From contig JAEXRD010000027.1 in NCBI GenBank assembly GCA_023438245.1, forward strand, positions 1 through 29,462: a DNA stretch of 29,462 bases. Direction: 5' to 3'. Origin of the DNA: Pseudomonadota bacterium. GTDB lineage: Bacteria > Desulfobacterota > Desulfovibrionia > Desulfovibrionales > Desulfovibrionaceae. Positions 7,345 to 14,501 of the stretch are shown one piece after another. The position numbers were made by a program, and so were the translations under genes. The notes under the pieces are model-generated. The model saw nothing but the letters and a program-made list of their open reading frames with translations, had not been told where the DNA came from and made no database searches. Numbering within the stretch: the first letter of the stretch is position 1; each line of letters opens with the position of its first letter.

Positions 7345-7857
7345 GGCGACCACCGCCAGCGCCTGGCGCACGAGCTCCTCCAGCGGGGCATCGGCGGGCA
7401 GTACGGCGCGGGCGAGGCCCTCGTACAGCGGGGCGCGCTCGGCCAGCACCTGGCGCACCTCCTCGGCGATGGAGGCCCCGGTGAGGCTGGGGCGCTGGGC
7501 GTTCTCGGGATTGCGCAGCAGGCGCTCGGCCAGCACCTCGGGTTCGGCCTTCAGGTAGAAGGTCAGGCCCTTCTTCAAAATCTCGCGGTTCTCCTCGCGC
7601 AGCACGATGCCGCCGCCGCAGGACACCACCTGGCCGCTGAACAGCGCCACGTCGGCCAGCACGTCCTGCTCGGCCTGGCGAAAGGCTTCCCAGCCGCCCT
7701 CCGCCACGATCTCGGCCACGGTCTTGCCCGTGGCCAGGGCGATGCGCCGGTCCGTGTCCACGAAGGGGCGTTTCAGGCGCGCGGCCAGCCTGCGGCCCAG
7801 CGTTGTCTTGCCGCAGGCCCTGGGCCCGATGAGGAAGATGTTTTCGGCCTTGCGCAT
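7327..7857 (-). CDS. aroL: Shikimate kinase, AroL type
   Basis: Phosphorylates shikimate to shikimate-3-phosphate with ATP, two steps before chorismate synthase; cytoplasmic. The protein has 176 residues, the normal family length. It shows the P-loop GPRACGKTT (11-19), DTD with substrate-binding Asp (34-36), Arg60, the GGG loop (81-83) and the lid segment NPENAQRPSLTG with Arg122. The GPRxCGKTT form of the P-loop and the RPSLTG lid fit AroL rather than AroK. The start ATG has GGAGG at good spacing. It is read from its own promoter (7888-7916), and its 3' end lies in a 12-bp tandem repeat. aroC lies four genes downstream on the same strand. Confidence 0.93.
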   Translation of the reverse strand: MRKAENIFLIGPRACGKTTLGRRLAARLKRPFVDTDRRIALATGKTVAEIVAEGGWEAFRQAEQDVLADVALFSGQVVSCGGGIVLREENREILKKGLTFYLKAEPEVLAERLLRNPENAQRPSLTGASIAEEVRQVLAERAPLYEGLARAVLPADAPLEELVRQALAVVARLERW

Positions 7858-7887
7858 GTGCCCTCCGCCCTGTGGTGCAGGTGGCTG

Positions 7888-7916
7888 ATCCTAGCGCAAA
7901 TCCCGCCGGGATTCAA
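7888..7916 (-). promoter_or_regulatory. Candidate aroL promoter
   Basis: On the minus strand, TTGAAT (7916-7911) and TAGGAT (7893-7888) are 17 bases apart, 30 bases before the aroL start codon. Both hexamers are close to consensus. Confidence 0.6.
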
Positions 7917-7968
7917 ACGCGCCATGACCGGCCTGCCGGACGGGCCCGCCCGCGCCCGAGGCCCGAGC

Positions 7969-7997
7969 TTGCGCGCCCGGCCAAGAGGGACTAGTAT
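7969..7997 (+). promoter_or_regulatory. Candidate promoter for the YchF-like gene
   Basis: TTGCGC (7969-7974), 17 bases, then TAGTAT (7992-7997), in the 201-base divergent gap between aroL and the YchF-like gene. The predicted leader is about 55 bases and ends in AAGGA at a good distance from the ATG. Apart from this and the aroL promoter I see nothing else in the gap. Confidence 0.5.
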
Positions 7998-8058
7998 CCC
8001 GCCTCCCGCCCTGCCCTCCGGGCGCGTGCGGCCACCCACTCCATCACAAGGAAACACA

Positions 8059-9072
8059 ATGAAGACAGCCATTTTCGGCTTTTCCGGCTCCGGCAAGTCG
8101 GACATGTTCGCCGCCCTGGCGGGCGAGAAGGCCGCCGCTGCGGGCAACCGCGCCATGGTCAAGGTGCCCGAGCCGCGCCTGGACCCGCTCATCAAGCTTT
8201 TCACTCCCAAGAAGATCACGCTCAGCGAAATCGAGTACCTGGACGTGCCGGGCGGCGGCGGCAAGGGCCACGGCCTGGGCGAGAAGGTGCTCAACGACAT
8301 CCGCCCCTACGACTGCCTGCTGTGCACCCTGGACGCCCACACCGGCGTGTCCGACCCCAACCAGCAGCACGGCGCGGTGGAGGCCGACCTCATCGTCTCC
8401 GACCTGGCCGTGGTGGAAAAACGCCAGGAGCGCATGGCCCTGGACAAGCGCAAGAACGCCAGCCTCGTCGACCCCAAGGAAGAGGAGTGCCTGGCCAAGG
8501 CCCGCGCCATCCTGGAAGAAGAAAAGCCCCTGCGCACCGACCCGGCCCTGTGCGCCGAACCGGCCATGCGCGGCTTCCGCTTCCTCTCGGCCAAGCCCAT
8601 CCTGTACGCCTGGAACGTGGCCGAGAAGGACATGGACAGCTTCGAGATCCCGGCGGACAGCGTGGGCCAGATGCACATGGTGGTCTCCGCCCGGCTGGAG
8701 CGCGAGCTGGCCGCCATCGAGGACCCCGAGGAAAAGGCCATGTTCCTGGCCGACCTGGGCCTGACCGAAAGCGCCCTGGACAAGGTCATCTCCCGCACCT
8801 ACAAGCTCCTGGGCCTCATGAGTTTCCTCACCGCCGGAGACAAGGAGGTCCGCTCCTGGCCCGTGCGCGTGGGCGCCACCGCCCCCGAGGCCGCGGGCGT
8901 CATCCACACCGACTTCCAGAAGGGCTTCATCCGCGCCGAAGTCATCGGCTACGCGGACTTCCTCAAGGCCGGCGACTTCAAGAAAGCCAAGGAGCTGGGC
9001 CTTGCCAGGCTTGAGGGTAAAGATTATCATGTGCAGGACGGGGACATCATCGAGTTCCGCTTCAACGTCTAG
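8059..9072 (+). CDS. YchF-like P-loop GTPase/ATPase, divergent
   Basis: A 337-residue P-loop protein of the Obg/YchF group, which binds purine nucleotides and is usually linked to ribosomes and stress. G1 is GFSGSGKS (7-14), lacking the usual Asn-Val of YchF. The switch II region reads DVPGGGG (62-68), then GHGLGEK (71-77), where YchF has DIAGLVxGA..GEGLG. NVAE (186-189) stands where YchF has its NxxE specificity motif. The C-terminal ~85 residues, from LMSFLTAGDKEVRSW to HVQDGDIIEFRFNV, are a clear TGS domain. It is therefore a divergent YchF paralogue rather than ychF itself. The ATG has AAGGA upstream. It is followed after 48 bases by the ferredoxin gene on the same strand. Confidence 0.85.
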   Translation: MKTAIFGFSGSGKSDMFAALAGEKAAAAGNRAMVKVPEPRLDPLIKLFTPKKITLSEIEYLDVPGGGGKGHGLGEKVLNDIRPYDCLLCTLDAHTGVSDPNQQHGAVEADLIVSDLAVVEKRQERMALDKRKNASLVDPKEEECLAKARAILEEEKPLRTDPALCAEPAMRGFRFLSAKPILYAWNVAEKDMDSFEIPADSVGQMHMVVSARLERELAAIEDPEEKAMFLADLGLTESALDKVISRTYKLLGLMSFLTAGDKEVRSWPVRVGATAPEAAGVIHTDFQKGFIRAEVIGYADFLKAGDFKKAKELGLARLEGKDYHVQDGDIIEFRFNV

Positions 9073-9102
9073 GCGCGCCGAAACATGGTGAAACGGCGCG
9101 CC
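9072..9102 (+). other. Intercistronic 9-bp perfect hairpin
   Basis: GGCGCGCCG (9072-9080) and CGGCGCGCC (9094-9102) form an all-GC perfect stem with a 13-base loop, starting on the last base of the YchF-like stop codon. No T-tract follows, so it does not look like an intrinsic terminator. An upstream ferredoxin ATG (9085) would lie in the loop, another reason to prefer the GTG at 9121. Confidence 0.6.
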
Positions 9103-9120
9103 GCAAGCCAGGAGGCCGCC

Positions 9121-9354
9121 GTGGGAACCGTTTGCCAAGCCGAAGCCCGGCACGAGGTGTTCATCGACCGCTCGGAGTGCAACGCCTGCTCCGGCTGTTG
9201 CGACATGTGCCCGGACATTTTCGAGTGGGACGCCGACGAGGGCAGGCCCTGCCTGAAGCAGCAGTTCGCCACCCACGACGAGGTGCGCGAGGCCATCGCC
9301 TTCTGCCCGCGCCGCTGCATCACGGTGGACGGCTGGACCGAGGAGTTCTACTAA
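9121..9354 (+). CDS. Monocluster [4Fe-4S] ferredoxin
   Basis: Small cytoplasmic electron carrier of 77 residues. The binding motif CNACSGCCDMCP is followed about 30 residues later by FCPRRC, the arrangement of Desulfovibrio ferredoxin I-type proteins: CxxCxxC plus a distant CP, with extra cysteines that may form a disulfide. The acidic middle (DIFEWDADEG) is typical. The GTG start at 9121 is chosen because a perfect AGGAGG lies five bases upstream. The ATG at 9085 has no such site, would add 12 residues without family resemblance and lies in a hairpin loop. It is probably co-transcribed with the YchF-like gene and closed by the terminator at 9387. Its redox partner is not shown; the Nuo-like complex here is only a possibility. 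Confidence 0.9.
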   Translation: MGTVCQAEARHEVFIDRSECNACSGCCDMCPDIFEWDADEGRPCLKQQFATHDEVREAIAFCPRRCITVDGWTEEFY

Positions 9355-9386
9355 GACCGCCGCCACGCCACCCGACGGAAACGAAC

Positions 9387-9416
9387 GGGCCGGGAGCCTC
9401 CCGGCCCTTTTCTTTT
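9387..9416 (+). terminator. Rho-independent terminator after ferredoxin gene
   Basis: GGGCCGGGA, a three-base loop and TCCCGGCCC (9387-9407) form a 9-bp GC stem, followed by TTTTCTTTT. It lies 32 bases after the ferredoxin stop, separating it from the transporter gene. Confidence 0.92.
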
Positions 9417-9444
9417 GCCCCGCCCGCGGGCGGTTGCTCACGCC

Positions 9445-9473
9445 TTGACCCTGCGCGCCCGGAGGCGTAGCGC
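9445..9473 (+). promoter_or_regulatory. Possible promoter for the MFS gene
   Basis: TTGACC (9445-9450), 17 bases, then TAGCGC (9468-9473). The -10 is weak. If used, transcription would begin within a base or two of the ATG at 9481, giving a leaderless mRNA. Confidence 0.3.
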
Positions 9474-9480
9474 GCATTCC

Positions 9481-10722
9481 ATGTCCATGCCGCGCCCCCC
9501 GCTGCTCACCTTCCGCTTCCTGGCCCTTTGCCTGTTCACCCTGCTGGCCTACTGCAACATCTCGGTGTTCTACAGCCTGTACCTGCACCTGGAGACCCTG
9601 GGCGTGGCCCAGGCCCAGCGCGGGTCGATCATCGGGGCCTCGTCCCTGGCCACCATCCTGTGCTTCCTGTTCGCCAGCCCGTGGCTCACCGCGCGCAACG
9701 CCCCGCTGTGGATCTTCGCGGGCATCGCGGTGCTGCTGGGCTGCGGCGGCGGCTACCTGCTGGCGCGCGACCCGGCCCAGCTGCTGGCCCTGCGCCTGCT
9801 GAACGGGGCCGGGGTGTACCTGCTCTCCGCCCCGGCCATGACGCTGCTCGTGGCGCACATCGCGCCGGAGCGCAGCGGCCAGGCCTTCGGCCTGTACTCC
9901 GTGTCCGCCCTGCTGCCCTACTCCATCATCCCCGCGCTGTTCGACCGCCTCAACCCGCTGCTGCCCAGCCCGGCCTGGGGCTACGCCCTCATGAGCCTGG
10001 CCCTGGTGCCCGCGGCGGTCATCAACCTGGTGCTGCTGCGCCAAGGCCCACAGGAGCACGCCTCGCACGCGCTGGCCGCGCCGACGGGCAAAATCCGTCT
10101 GGCGGCCACGCTGCGCACCACCTGGGAGAACCTGCGCCGGGCGCGCACCAGCCTGCTGCTGGCCATCAACGCCGTGTACTACCTGAACTTCGCGGCCCTG
10201 TTCTTCCTGTCCAAGAGCCTGTTCGAAAGCCGGGGGCTGGGCGGTGTGGGCCTGTTCTTCAGCATCCAGACCGCGCTGATGATCGTCATCCGGCTCACCG
10301 CAGCGCGGCTGTTCGACGTGGTGGACCGGCTGCGGCTCATCGTGTGGTGCTACGCCCTCACGGCTCTGGGTTTCGCGCTGCTCTGGGCCACGCACGGGCT
10401 GGCGCTGGAGGTCTGCGCGGCGCTGGTGCTGGGATTGGGCATGGGCGTGGGGCCGCCCTCGCTCAACGGGCTGATGTACGCCATCAGCGAGCCGAAACTG
10501 CGCGGCGTGAACTCCAACCTCATGACCATGGCGCTGCAGTCCGGCAGCTTCCTGGGGCCCATCCTGGGCGGGCTGGCCGTGGGCGCCATCGGCTACGCGG
10601 GCTTCCTGGGGGTGGGCATCGCCGCCAACCTGGGCGGCATGGCGCTGTGCGGCGTGTTCCGCAGGCGCGGCTGGCACCGGGCGCATGAGGATGCCCCGGT
10701 CGAAGGCTCCCAGCGTTCTTAG
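9481..10722 (+). CDS. MFS transporter
   Basis: Inner-membrane major facilitator superfamily permease of 413 residues with about 12 hydrophobic segments in two bundles of six. The halves are separated by a hydrophilic stretch near residues 180-215 (RQGPQEHASH, then RTTWENLRRART). The first helix contains TLLAYCNISVFYSLYLHLET, common in MFS proteins of the drug/arabinose efflux type. The substrate cannot be inferred. The start is uncertain: ATG at 9481 or 9487. GGAGG lies 15 bases before 9481, which is far, while an in-frame ATG at 9415 lies inside the preceding terminator and is rejected. Repeat copy 2 follows within about 15 bases of the stop. Confidence 0.85.
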   Translation: MSMPRPPLLTFRFLALCLFTLLAYCNISVFYSLYLHLETLGVAQAQRGSIIGASSLATILCFLFASPWLTARNAPLWIFAGIAVLLGCGGGYLLARDPAQLLALRLLNGAGVYLLSAPAMTLLVAHIAPERSGQAFGLYSVSALLPYSIIPALFDRLNPLLPSPAWGYALMSLALVPAAVINLVLLRQGPQEHASHALAAPTGKIRLAATLRTTWENLRRARTSLLLAINAVYYLNFAALFFLSKSLFESRGLGGVGLFFSIQTALMIVIRLTAARLFDVVDRLRLIVWCYALTALGFALLWATHGLALEVCAALVLGLGMGVGPPSLNGLMYAISEPKLRGVNSNLMTMALQSGSFLGPILGGLAVGAIGYAGFLGVGIAANLGGMALCGVFRRRGWHRAHEDAPVEGSQRS

Positions 10723-10737
10723 CGGGCCTGCTTCCAA

Positions 10738-10856
10738 ACGATGGATTGTGTTCCCTGGCTAGGAGAGGGGCGGCTGGGGGCCAGGGAGAGCACTCGTGCG
10801 GTGCAGCCCTGGACCACAGCCGCAGCACGACGACGCCAGGGGGCAAAAGGCGCTTT
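10738..10856 (+). repeat. Structured palindromic repeat, copy 2
   Basis: Second copy, same orientation as copy 1, between the convergent MFS and lutC genes and 21 bases from the lutC stop. The outer arms are TTGTGTTCCCTGG and CCAGGGGGCAAAA (10836-10848). The lower inner stem GCGGCTG/CAGCCGC is shorter than in copy 1. CCAGGG pairs with CCCTGG and GCAC with GTGC, where copy 1 has CCGGGG/CCCCGG and GTAC/GTAC, so both arms changed together. The internal loop keeps AGGA on one side and GACGA on the other. Confidence 0.85.
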
Positions 10857-10869
10857 TCGAAGCAGGCCC

Positions 10870-11547
10870 CTACCAGTCCAGGCCGATGACCTCGACTGCC
10901 ACAGGACCGTGCACCCCGCGCACCAGCACCAGCTCGATGTCCGCCGTGCTGGAGGGGCCGGTGACGAGGTTCAGGCAGGCGGGCAGGCTGCCCTCCGCCG
11001 ACCTGTGCCGCTCCAGCAGTTCCGGCAGGGCCGAGACATCGGGCGCGAGCACGGCGCGGGGCACCAGGCACACGTGCGCGATGGGCAAAAGCGACACCGA
11101 GCGCGGGCAGTCCGGCCCGGCCACCAGCGCCAGGCTGCCGGAATCCAGCAGCGCGGCGTGCGCCCCGGTGATGCCCAGGTCGGCCCGGGCCAGCGCCGGG
11201 CAGGGGCGGCGGTCATCGTCCGTCGGGACCTCCAGCCGCTCCAGGCCCGCCACCCCGGAGAGCGCGGCATCGACATCCACCGGCAGCTCGGCCCAGCGCA
11301 CGTAGCTCCTGGCTCCGCGCTCGCGGGCGATGTCCGCCACGTGGGCCTGGGCCTCGGAGGGGCTTTTGGCCAGGCGCAGGCGCACAGTGAGCGGCTCCAG
11401 CACCTGCGCGAACCTCTCCCAGCAGTCCCCGTCCACGGGGCCCACGGGAATGGGGGCCGGACGCGCCGGAGGCGGCGTAAGCCGCCCGGACAGGGGCGCG
11501 GTGGCCTGCGCGGCGCGCAGGGCGGCCAGGATGCGCTCGCGGCTCAT
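10870..11547 (-). CDS. lutC: Lactate utilization protein C (LUD domain)
   Basis: Subunit of the LutABC L-lactate dehydrogenase complex, which oxidises L-lactate to pyruvate at the cytoplasmic face of the membrane. The 225-residue protein is a single LUD domain: LARADLGITGAHAALLDSGS in the middle, PRAVLAPDVSALPELL and a C-terminal GPSSTADIELVLVRGVHGP. LutB carries the same ADLGITGA motif. The start ATG overlaps the lutB TGA by four bases (ATGA). In this order lutC is the last gene of the operon and is followed by repeat copy 2, which may serve as its 3' end. Length is normal for the family. Confidence 0.93.
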   Translation of the reverse strand: MSRERILAALRAAQATAPLSGRLTPPPARPAPIPVGPVDGDCWERFAQVLEPLTVRLRLAKSPSEAQAHVADIARERGARSYVRWAELPVDVDAALSGVAGLERLEVPTDDDRRPCPALARADLGITGAHAALLDSGSLALVAGPDCPRSVSLLPIAHVCLVPRAVLAPDVSALPELLERHRSAEGSLPACLNLVTGPSSTADIELVLVRGVHGPVAVEVIGLDW

Positions 11548-12962
11548 GCGCGCCCCCCGCTGCTGCTTCGGGCTTTCTGCCGCGCCCGGAACCGGGCGGA
11601 AAAACGCTTCTTGAGGGCCGGGAGCTGGCGCGACTCCACGAAGCGGGCCAGGCCCTCCACGCGGGAGACCTTGGGCAGCAGGTCCAGGTGCGGGTCCACG
11701 GCCCAGGCCAGGCCAACGGCGGCGCGGTAGGCCAGCGGGTGGCGCGCCAGGAAGGCGTGCAGCGCGCCCAGCGGGTTGGCGCGGCCCTCGGCCACGCGGC
11801 GGCGCAGGCTGAGCAGCATGCGCGGGTGGTCGATGCTCAGCGGGCAGGTGCGCTTGCAGGCCCCGCACTGGGTGCAGCCGTAGGGCGTGTCCGGGGCGTC
11901 GGCCACGGGCAAGAGCGCCGAGCCGAGCACCGCGCCGATGGGGCCGGAATACACCCAGCCGTAGGCGTGGCCGCCCACGGTCTGGTACACGGGGCAGGCG
12001 TTGACGCAGGCCCCGCAGCGGAAACAGAGCAGGATCTCGGCCAGGGCCGGGTCGGCCAGCACCTTGGAGCGCCCGCCATCCAGGATCACCAGGTGCATCT
12101 CCCGCGCGCCGTCGGCGTCCTCGTCCCGCCTGGGCCCGGTGAGCACGGAGACGTACGAGGACATGCGCTGGCCCGTGGCGCTGCGCGGCAGGGCCCGCAG
12201 CACGTCGGCGGCATCCTCGGGCGTGGCCACCACCTTCTCCAGGCTCATCACCGCCACGTGCACGCGCGGGCAGGTGGTGCTCATGCGGATGTTGCCCTCG
12301 TTCTCCACCAGCACCACGCTGCCGGTGGAGGCGATGGCCATGTTCGCGCCGGTGATGCCCAGGTCGGCGGCCAGAAATTTTTCGCGCAGGGCTCGGCGGG
12401 CCAAGAGCGTCAGCTCCGGGATGGTCTCCTCGCCGCTCAGGTCCAGGCCCAGCTTGTCGCGGAACAGCTCCGCCACCTGGGCGCGGGACTTGTGGATGGC
12501 CGGGGCGATGATGTGCGAGGGGGCCTCGCCCGCCAGCTGCACGATGAACTCGCCCAGGTCCGTCTCCCAGACCTCAAGCCCGGCCTGCTCCAGCGCGGGG
12601 TTGAGCGCGATCTCCTCGGTGATCATGCTCTTGCCCTTCACCGCGATTTTGGCCCCGGCCTGGCGGGCGATGTCCACCACGATGGCGCGCGCCTCGGCCG
12701 CGTCCCCGGCCCAGTGCACGCGCACCCCGGCGGCCGTGGCGTTCCGCTCCAGCTCCACCAGCAGCTCCGGCAGGCGGGCCAGGGCGGAGAGGCGCGCATG
12801 GCGGGCGCGGGCGAAGTGGGCGTCGCCCCCTTCGAACCCCTCCAGCGCCACCCGGCGCTTGTTCTGGAAATAGCGGGTGGCGTGGTCCAGCACGCGGCGC
12901 TGCGGCGCGTCGTGGCAGGCCCTGTCCACGTCCTGGCGGAAATTGCGGCAGTGGGGCTTCAC
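11544..12962 (-). CDS. lutB: Lactate utilization iron-sulfur protein B
   Basis: Iron-sulfur subunit of LutABC, 472 residues. The N-terminal two thirds form a LUD domain (KGKSMITEEIALN near 114-126, LAADLGITGANMAIASTGSV near 205-225, RMSTTCPRVHV). Two [4Fe-4S] motifs follow: CFRCGACVNACP (Cys 313, 316, 319, 323) and CTQCGACKRTCP (Cys 363, 366, 369, 373). A basic, Ser-rich tail ends the protein. It passes electrons from lactate oxidation toward the quinone pool or another acceptor. Start and stop overlap lutA and lutC by ATGA, so the three genes are strictly coupled. The family identification is firm; the electron acceptor in this organism is not shown by the sequence. Confidence 0.95.
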   Translation of the reverse strand: MKPHCRNFRQDVDRACHDAPQRRVLDHATRYFQNKRRVALEGFEGGDAHFARARHARLSALARLPELLVELERNATAAGVRVHWAGDAAEARAIVVDIARQAGAKIAVKGKSMITEEIALNPALEQAGLEVWETDLGEFIVQLAGEAPSHIIAPAIHKSRAQVAELFRDKLGLDLSGEETIPELTLLARRALREKFLAADLGITGANMAIASTGSVVLVENEGNIRMSTTCPRVHVAVMSLEKVVATPEDAADVLRALPRSATGQRMSSYVSVLTGPRRDEDADGAREMHLVILDGGRSKVLADPALAEILLCFRCGACVNACPVYQTVGGHAYGWVYSGPIGAVLGSALLPVADAPDTPYGCTQCGACKRTCPLSIDHPRMLLSLRRRVAEGRANPLGALHAFLARHPLAYRAAVGLAWAVDPHLDLLPKVSRVEGLARFVESRQLPALKKRFSARFRARQKARSSSGGRA

Positions 12963-13717
12963 GGACGCCCCCCGGCCTTGGGCAACCCGGCTGCCAGGAT
13001 CTGCGCCACGTGCAGCGCGGGCAGGCCCTTGCCCAGGCGCGCCAGGTAGCCGCCGATGTTCATGAGGCAGCTGGGCTCCGCGCTGACCACGAGCCCGGCC
13101 CCGGTGTCCAAAATTTCGTGGGCCTTGTCCTCCACCAGCGATTCCGACAGGGACGGGAACTGCACCGAGAACAGCCCGCCGAAGCCGCAGCAGCGGTCGG
13201 CGCGCTCCGGCTGCACCACCGTGAGCCCGCGCACGCAGGAGAGCAGGCGCAGGGCCGGGGTGGTCCCCTGCCGCTCATCCAGCGTGGCGACCTGGCAGGA
13301 CGCGTGGAAGCAGGCCCTGGCGACGAAGCGCGCGCCCAGGTCCTCGCGGCCCAGTTCGTCGGTGAGGAAGGCGCAGAACTCGTGGGTGCGCGCGGCCAGG
13401 GCCACGGCGCGGGCGTGGTCCGCGCTGCCCGGCTCGAAGAGTTCGGGGTAGCTGTGCACCATCTTCACGCAGGAGCCCGAGGGACAGACCACGGGGGCGG
13501 CATCCCCGAAGATGTCCAGCACGCGCAGGGCCAGGACGCGGGCGCGGTTCCAGTCGCCGGTCTTGTAGGCCATCTGGCCGCAGCAGGTCTGGCCGGGGGG
13601 CAGCGCGGGCGTCAGGCCCAGGTGCTCCAGCACGGCCACCACCGCCTCGCCGATCTCGGGCAGGCAGTCTTCCACAAGGCAGGGAACAAGGAGCTGGACG
13701 CGGGTGAACTTGGGCAT
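12959..13717 (-). CDS. lutA: Lactate utilization protein A (CCG domains)
   Basis: LutA subunit of the L-lactate dehydrogenase complex, 252 residues, with two cysteine-rich CCG domains. The first has C13, C18, C45-C46 (TCCGQ), C78 and C83; the second has C141, C176-C177 (RCCGFGG) and C217. Such domains bind iron-sulfur clusters and resemble heterodisulfide reductase subunit B and glycolate oxidase GlcF. The start ATG has only a weak ribosome-binding site (no clear AGGAGG). It lies 44 bases after the HsdR-N-like gene, so it is probably read from the upstream promoter at 14401-14428. It overlaps lutB by four bases. No lactate permease or LutR-type regulator gene is adjacent. Confidence 0.94.
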   Translation of the reverse strand: MPKFTRVQLLVPCLVEDCLPEIGEAVVAVLEHLGLTPALPPGQTCCGQMAYKTGDWNRARVLALRVLDIFGDAAPVVCPSGSCVKMVHSYPELFEPGSADHARAVALAARTHEFCAFLTDELGREDLGARFVARACFHASCQVATLDERQGTTPALRLLSCVRGLTVVQPERADRCCGFGGLFSVQFPSLSESLVEDKAHEILDTGAGLVVSAEPSCLMNIGGYLARLGKGLPALHVAQILAAGLPKAGGRP

Positions 13718-13761
13718 CCGCAGTGCTTACGCCCCCACCCCCGCGCTGGCAAGGGCGCGGA

Positions 13762-14379
13762 TTACGCCTTTTTGGCCTGGGCCTTGCCCGGTCCCTTGCC
13801 GGAGCCCTTGCCGGAGCCCTTGCCGGGATCTATCCGGCAGGACTCGCTGCAGCAGGTGCCGTACAGGAAGCCGTTGTAGGCGTGCAGGATGCGCTCCTCG
13901 CGCTCCCGGCGCTGGGGGGTCAGCGGAACGCGTTCCGTCCGTGCGTCCCAGGCCAGGGCCTCGGCCCAGGTGGGGATGGCGCGGGCGCCGGTGGCCCGCA
14001 CCTCGCCCGTGGTCGTGTCCAGGATGGACGCGCCGATGCTGTCCGTGGCGATGGCCACGGGCACCGGCCCGCCGGGGAACAGCCGCGCGGCGCTCACGGT
14101 CTCGCGCTCGAAGCTGCCCACGTCCCCGGCGCAGAAGATCACCAGCACGATGGGCCGCCCGGACTCGTCGCGCGCCACCAGATCGACCACTCGCCCGGTC
14201 TCCTCGCCGTCGATGCGGAAGACCAGCGGCTCCTTGGCGGTGAGCGAACCGCGCGGGTAGCCCTTCTCCTCCACGAGCAGCCGGGCCAGGGCCTGGCGGA
14301 ACTCCTCGTAGGTGGTCTCCTCGATGGACTGGCCGGAAAGATAGTCGGTGAGCATGCCGCCCAGGCTGACCTCGTGCAT
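13762..14379 (-). CDS. HsdR-N-like protein lacking ExK nuclease residues
   Basis: A 205-residue protein resembling the N-terminal domain of type I restriction subunit R that occurs alone in many bacteria. TYEEFRQALARLLVEEKGYP (23-42) and PLVFRIDGEETGRVVDLVAR (51-70) align with that fold. Asp66 is kept, but the strand expected to carry E-x-K reads VLVIFCAG (78-85), with Ile81, Phe82 and Cys83 in place of E-x-K, so nuclease activity is unlikely. The last ~25 residues are Lys-Gly-Ser repeats after CCSESC (176-181), encoded by a 12-bp tandem repeat. AGGAGG precedes the ATG. No hsdM or hsdS is nearby. It is probably the first gene of the lutABC transcript; its role there is unknown. Confidence 0.7.
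   Translation of the reverse strand: MHEVSLGGMLTDYLSGQSIEETTYEEFRQALARLLVEEKGYPRGSLTAKEPLVFRIDGEETGRVVDLVARDESGRPIVLVIFCAGDVGSFERETVSAARLFPGGPVPVAIATDSIGASILDTTTGEVRATGARAIPTWAEALAWDARTERVPLTPQRREREERILHAYNGFLYGTCCSESCRIDPGKGSGKGSGKGPGKAQAKKA
13786..13824. repeat. 12-bp tandem repeat encoding the Gly-Lys tail
   Basis: Two exact GGAGCCCTTGCC units (13801-13824) with a degenerate third (13786-13800). On the minus strand they encode repeats of Gly-Lys-Gly-Ser at the C-terminus of the HsdR-N-like protein. Confidence 0.8.
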
Positions 14380-14400
14380 GGCGCTCCTCCTGATGCTTCA

Positions 14401-14428
14401 AGACTAAATGCCCGGCGCGGGAAGTCAA
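14401..14428 (-). promoter_or_regulatory. Candidate promoter for the HsdR-N-like/lutABC run
   Basis: On the minus strand, TTGACT (14428-14423) and TAGTCT (14406-14401) are separated by 16 bases. They lie 22 bases before the HsdR-N-like start codon, with AGGAGG just ahead of that ATG. The -35 is strong and the -10 moderate. Confidence 0.45.
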
Positions 14429-14448
14429 GCCGGACGGCCCACGAGGAA

Positions 14449-14466
14449 GGCCCGCTTGCGCGGGCC
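14449..14466 (-). terminator. GC hairpin downstream of the nuo operon
   Basis: GGCCCGC and GCGGGCC around a four-base loop. On the minus strand it comes after nuoN and repeat copy 3 and is followed only by TTCC, so termination is weakly supported. It lies just upstream of the next promoter. Confidence 0.4.
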
Positions 14467-14501
14467 TCCATTGGTTTTCTGTCTTCTGGGGCCGTCGACC
14501 A

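Noticed and set aside
9085..9120. An upstream ATG start for the ferredoxin.
   Set aside because: There is no ribosome-binding site, it lies in a hairpin loop, and the GTG at 9121 has AGGAGG at ideal spacing.
8044..10737. A minus-strand open frame of 897 codons across the YchF-like, ferredoxin and MFS genes.
   Set aside because: It is antisense to three recognisable proteins and crosses a strong terminator; composition is that of a shadow frame.
13786..13830. The 12-bp direct repeats considered as a CRISPR or attachment site.
   Set aside because: They have no spacers and lie in a coding tail with a four-codon period.
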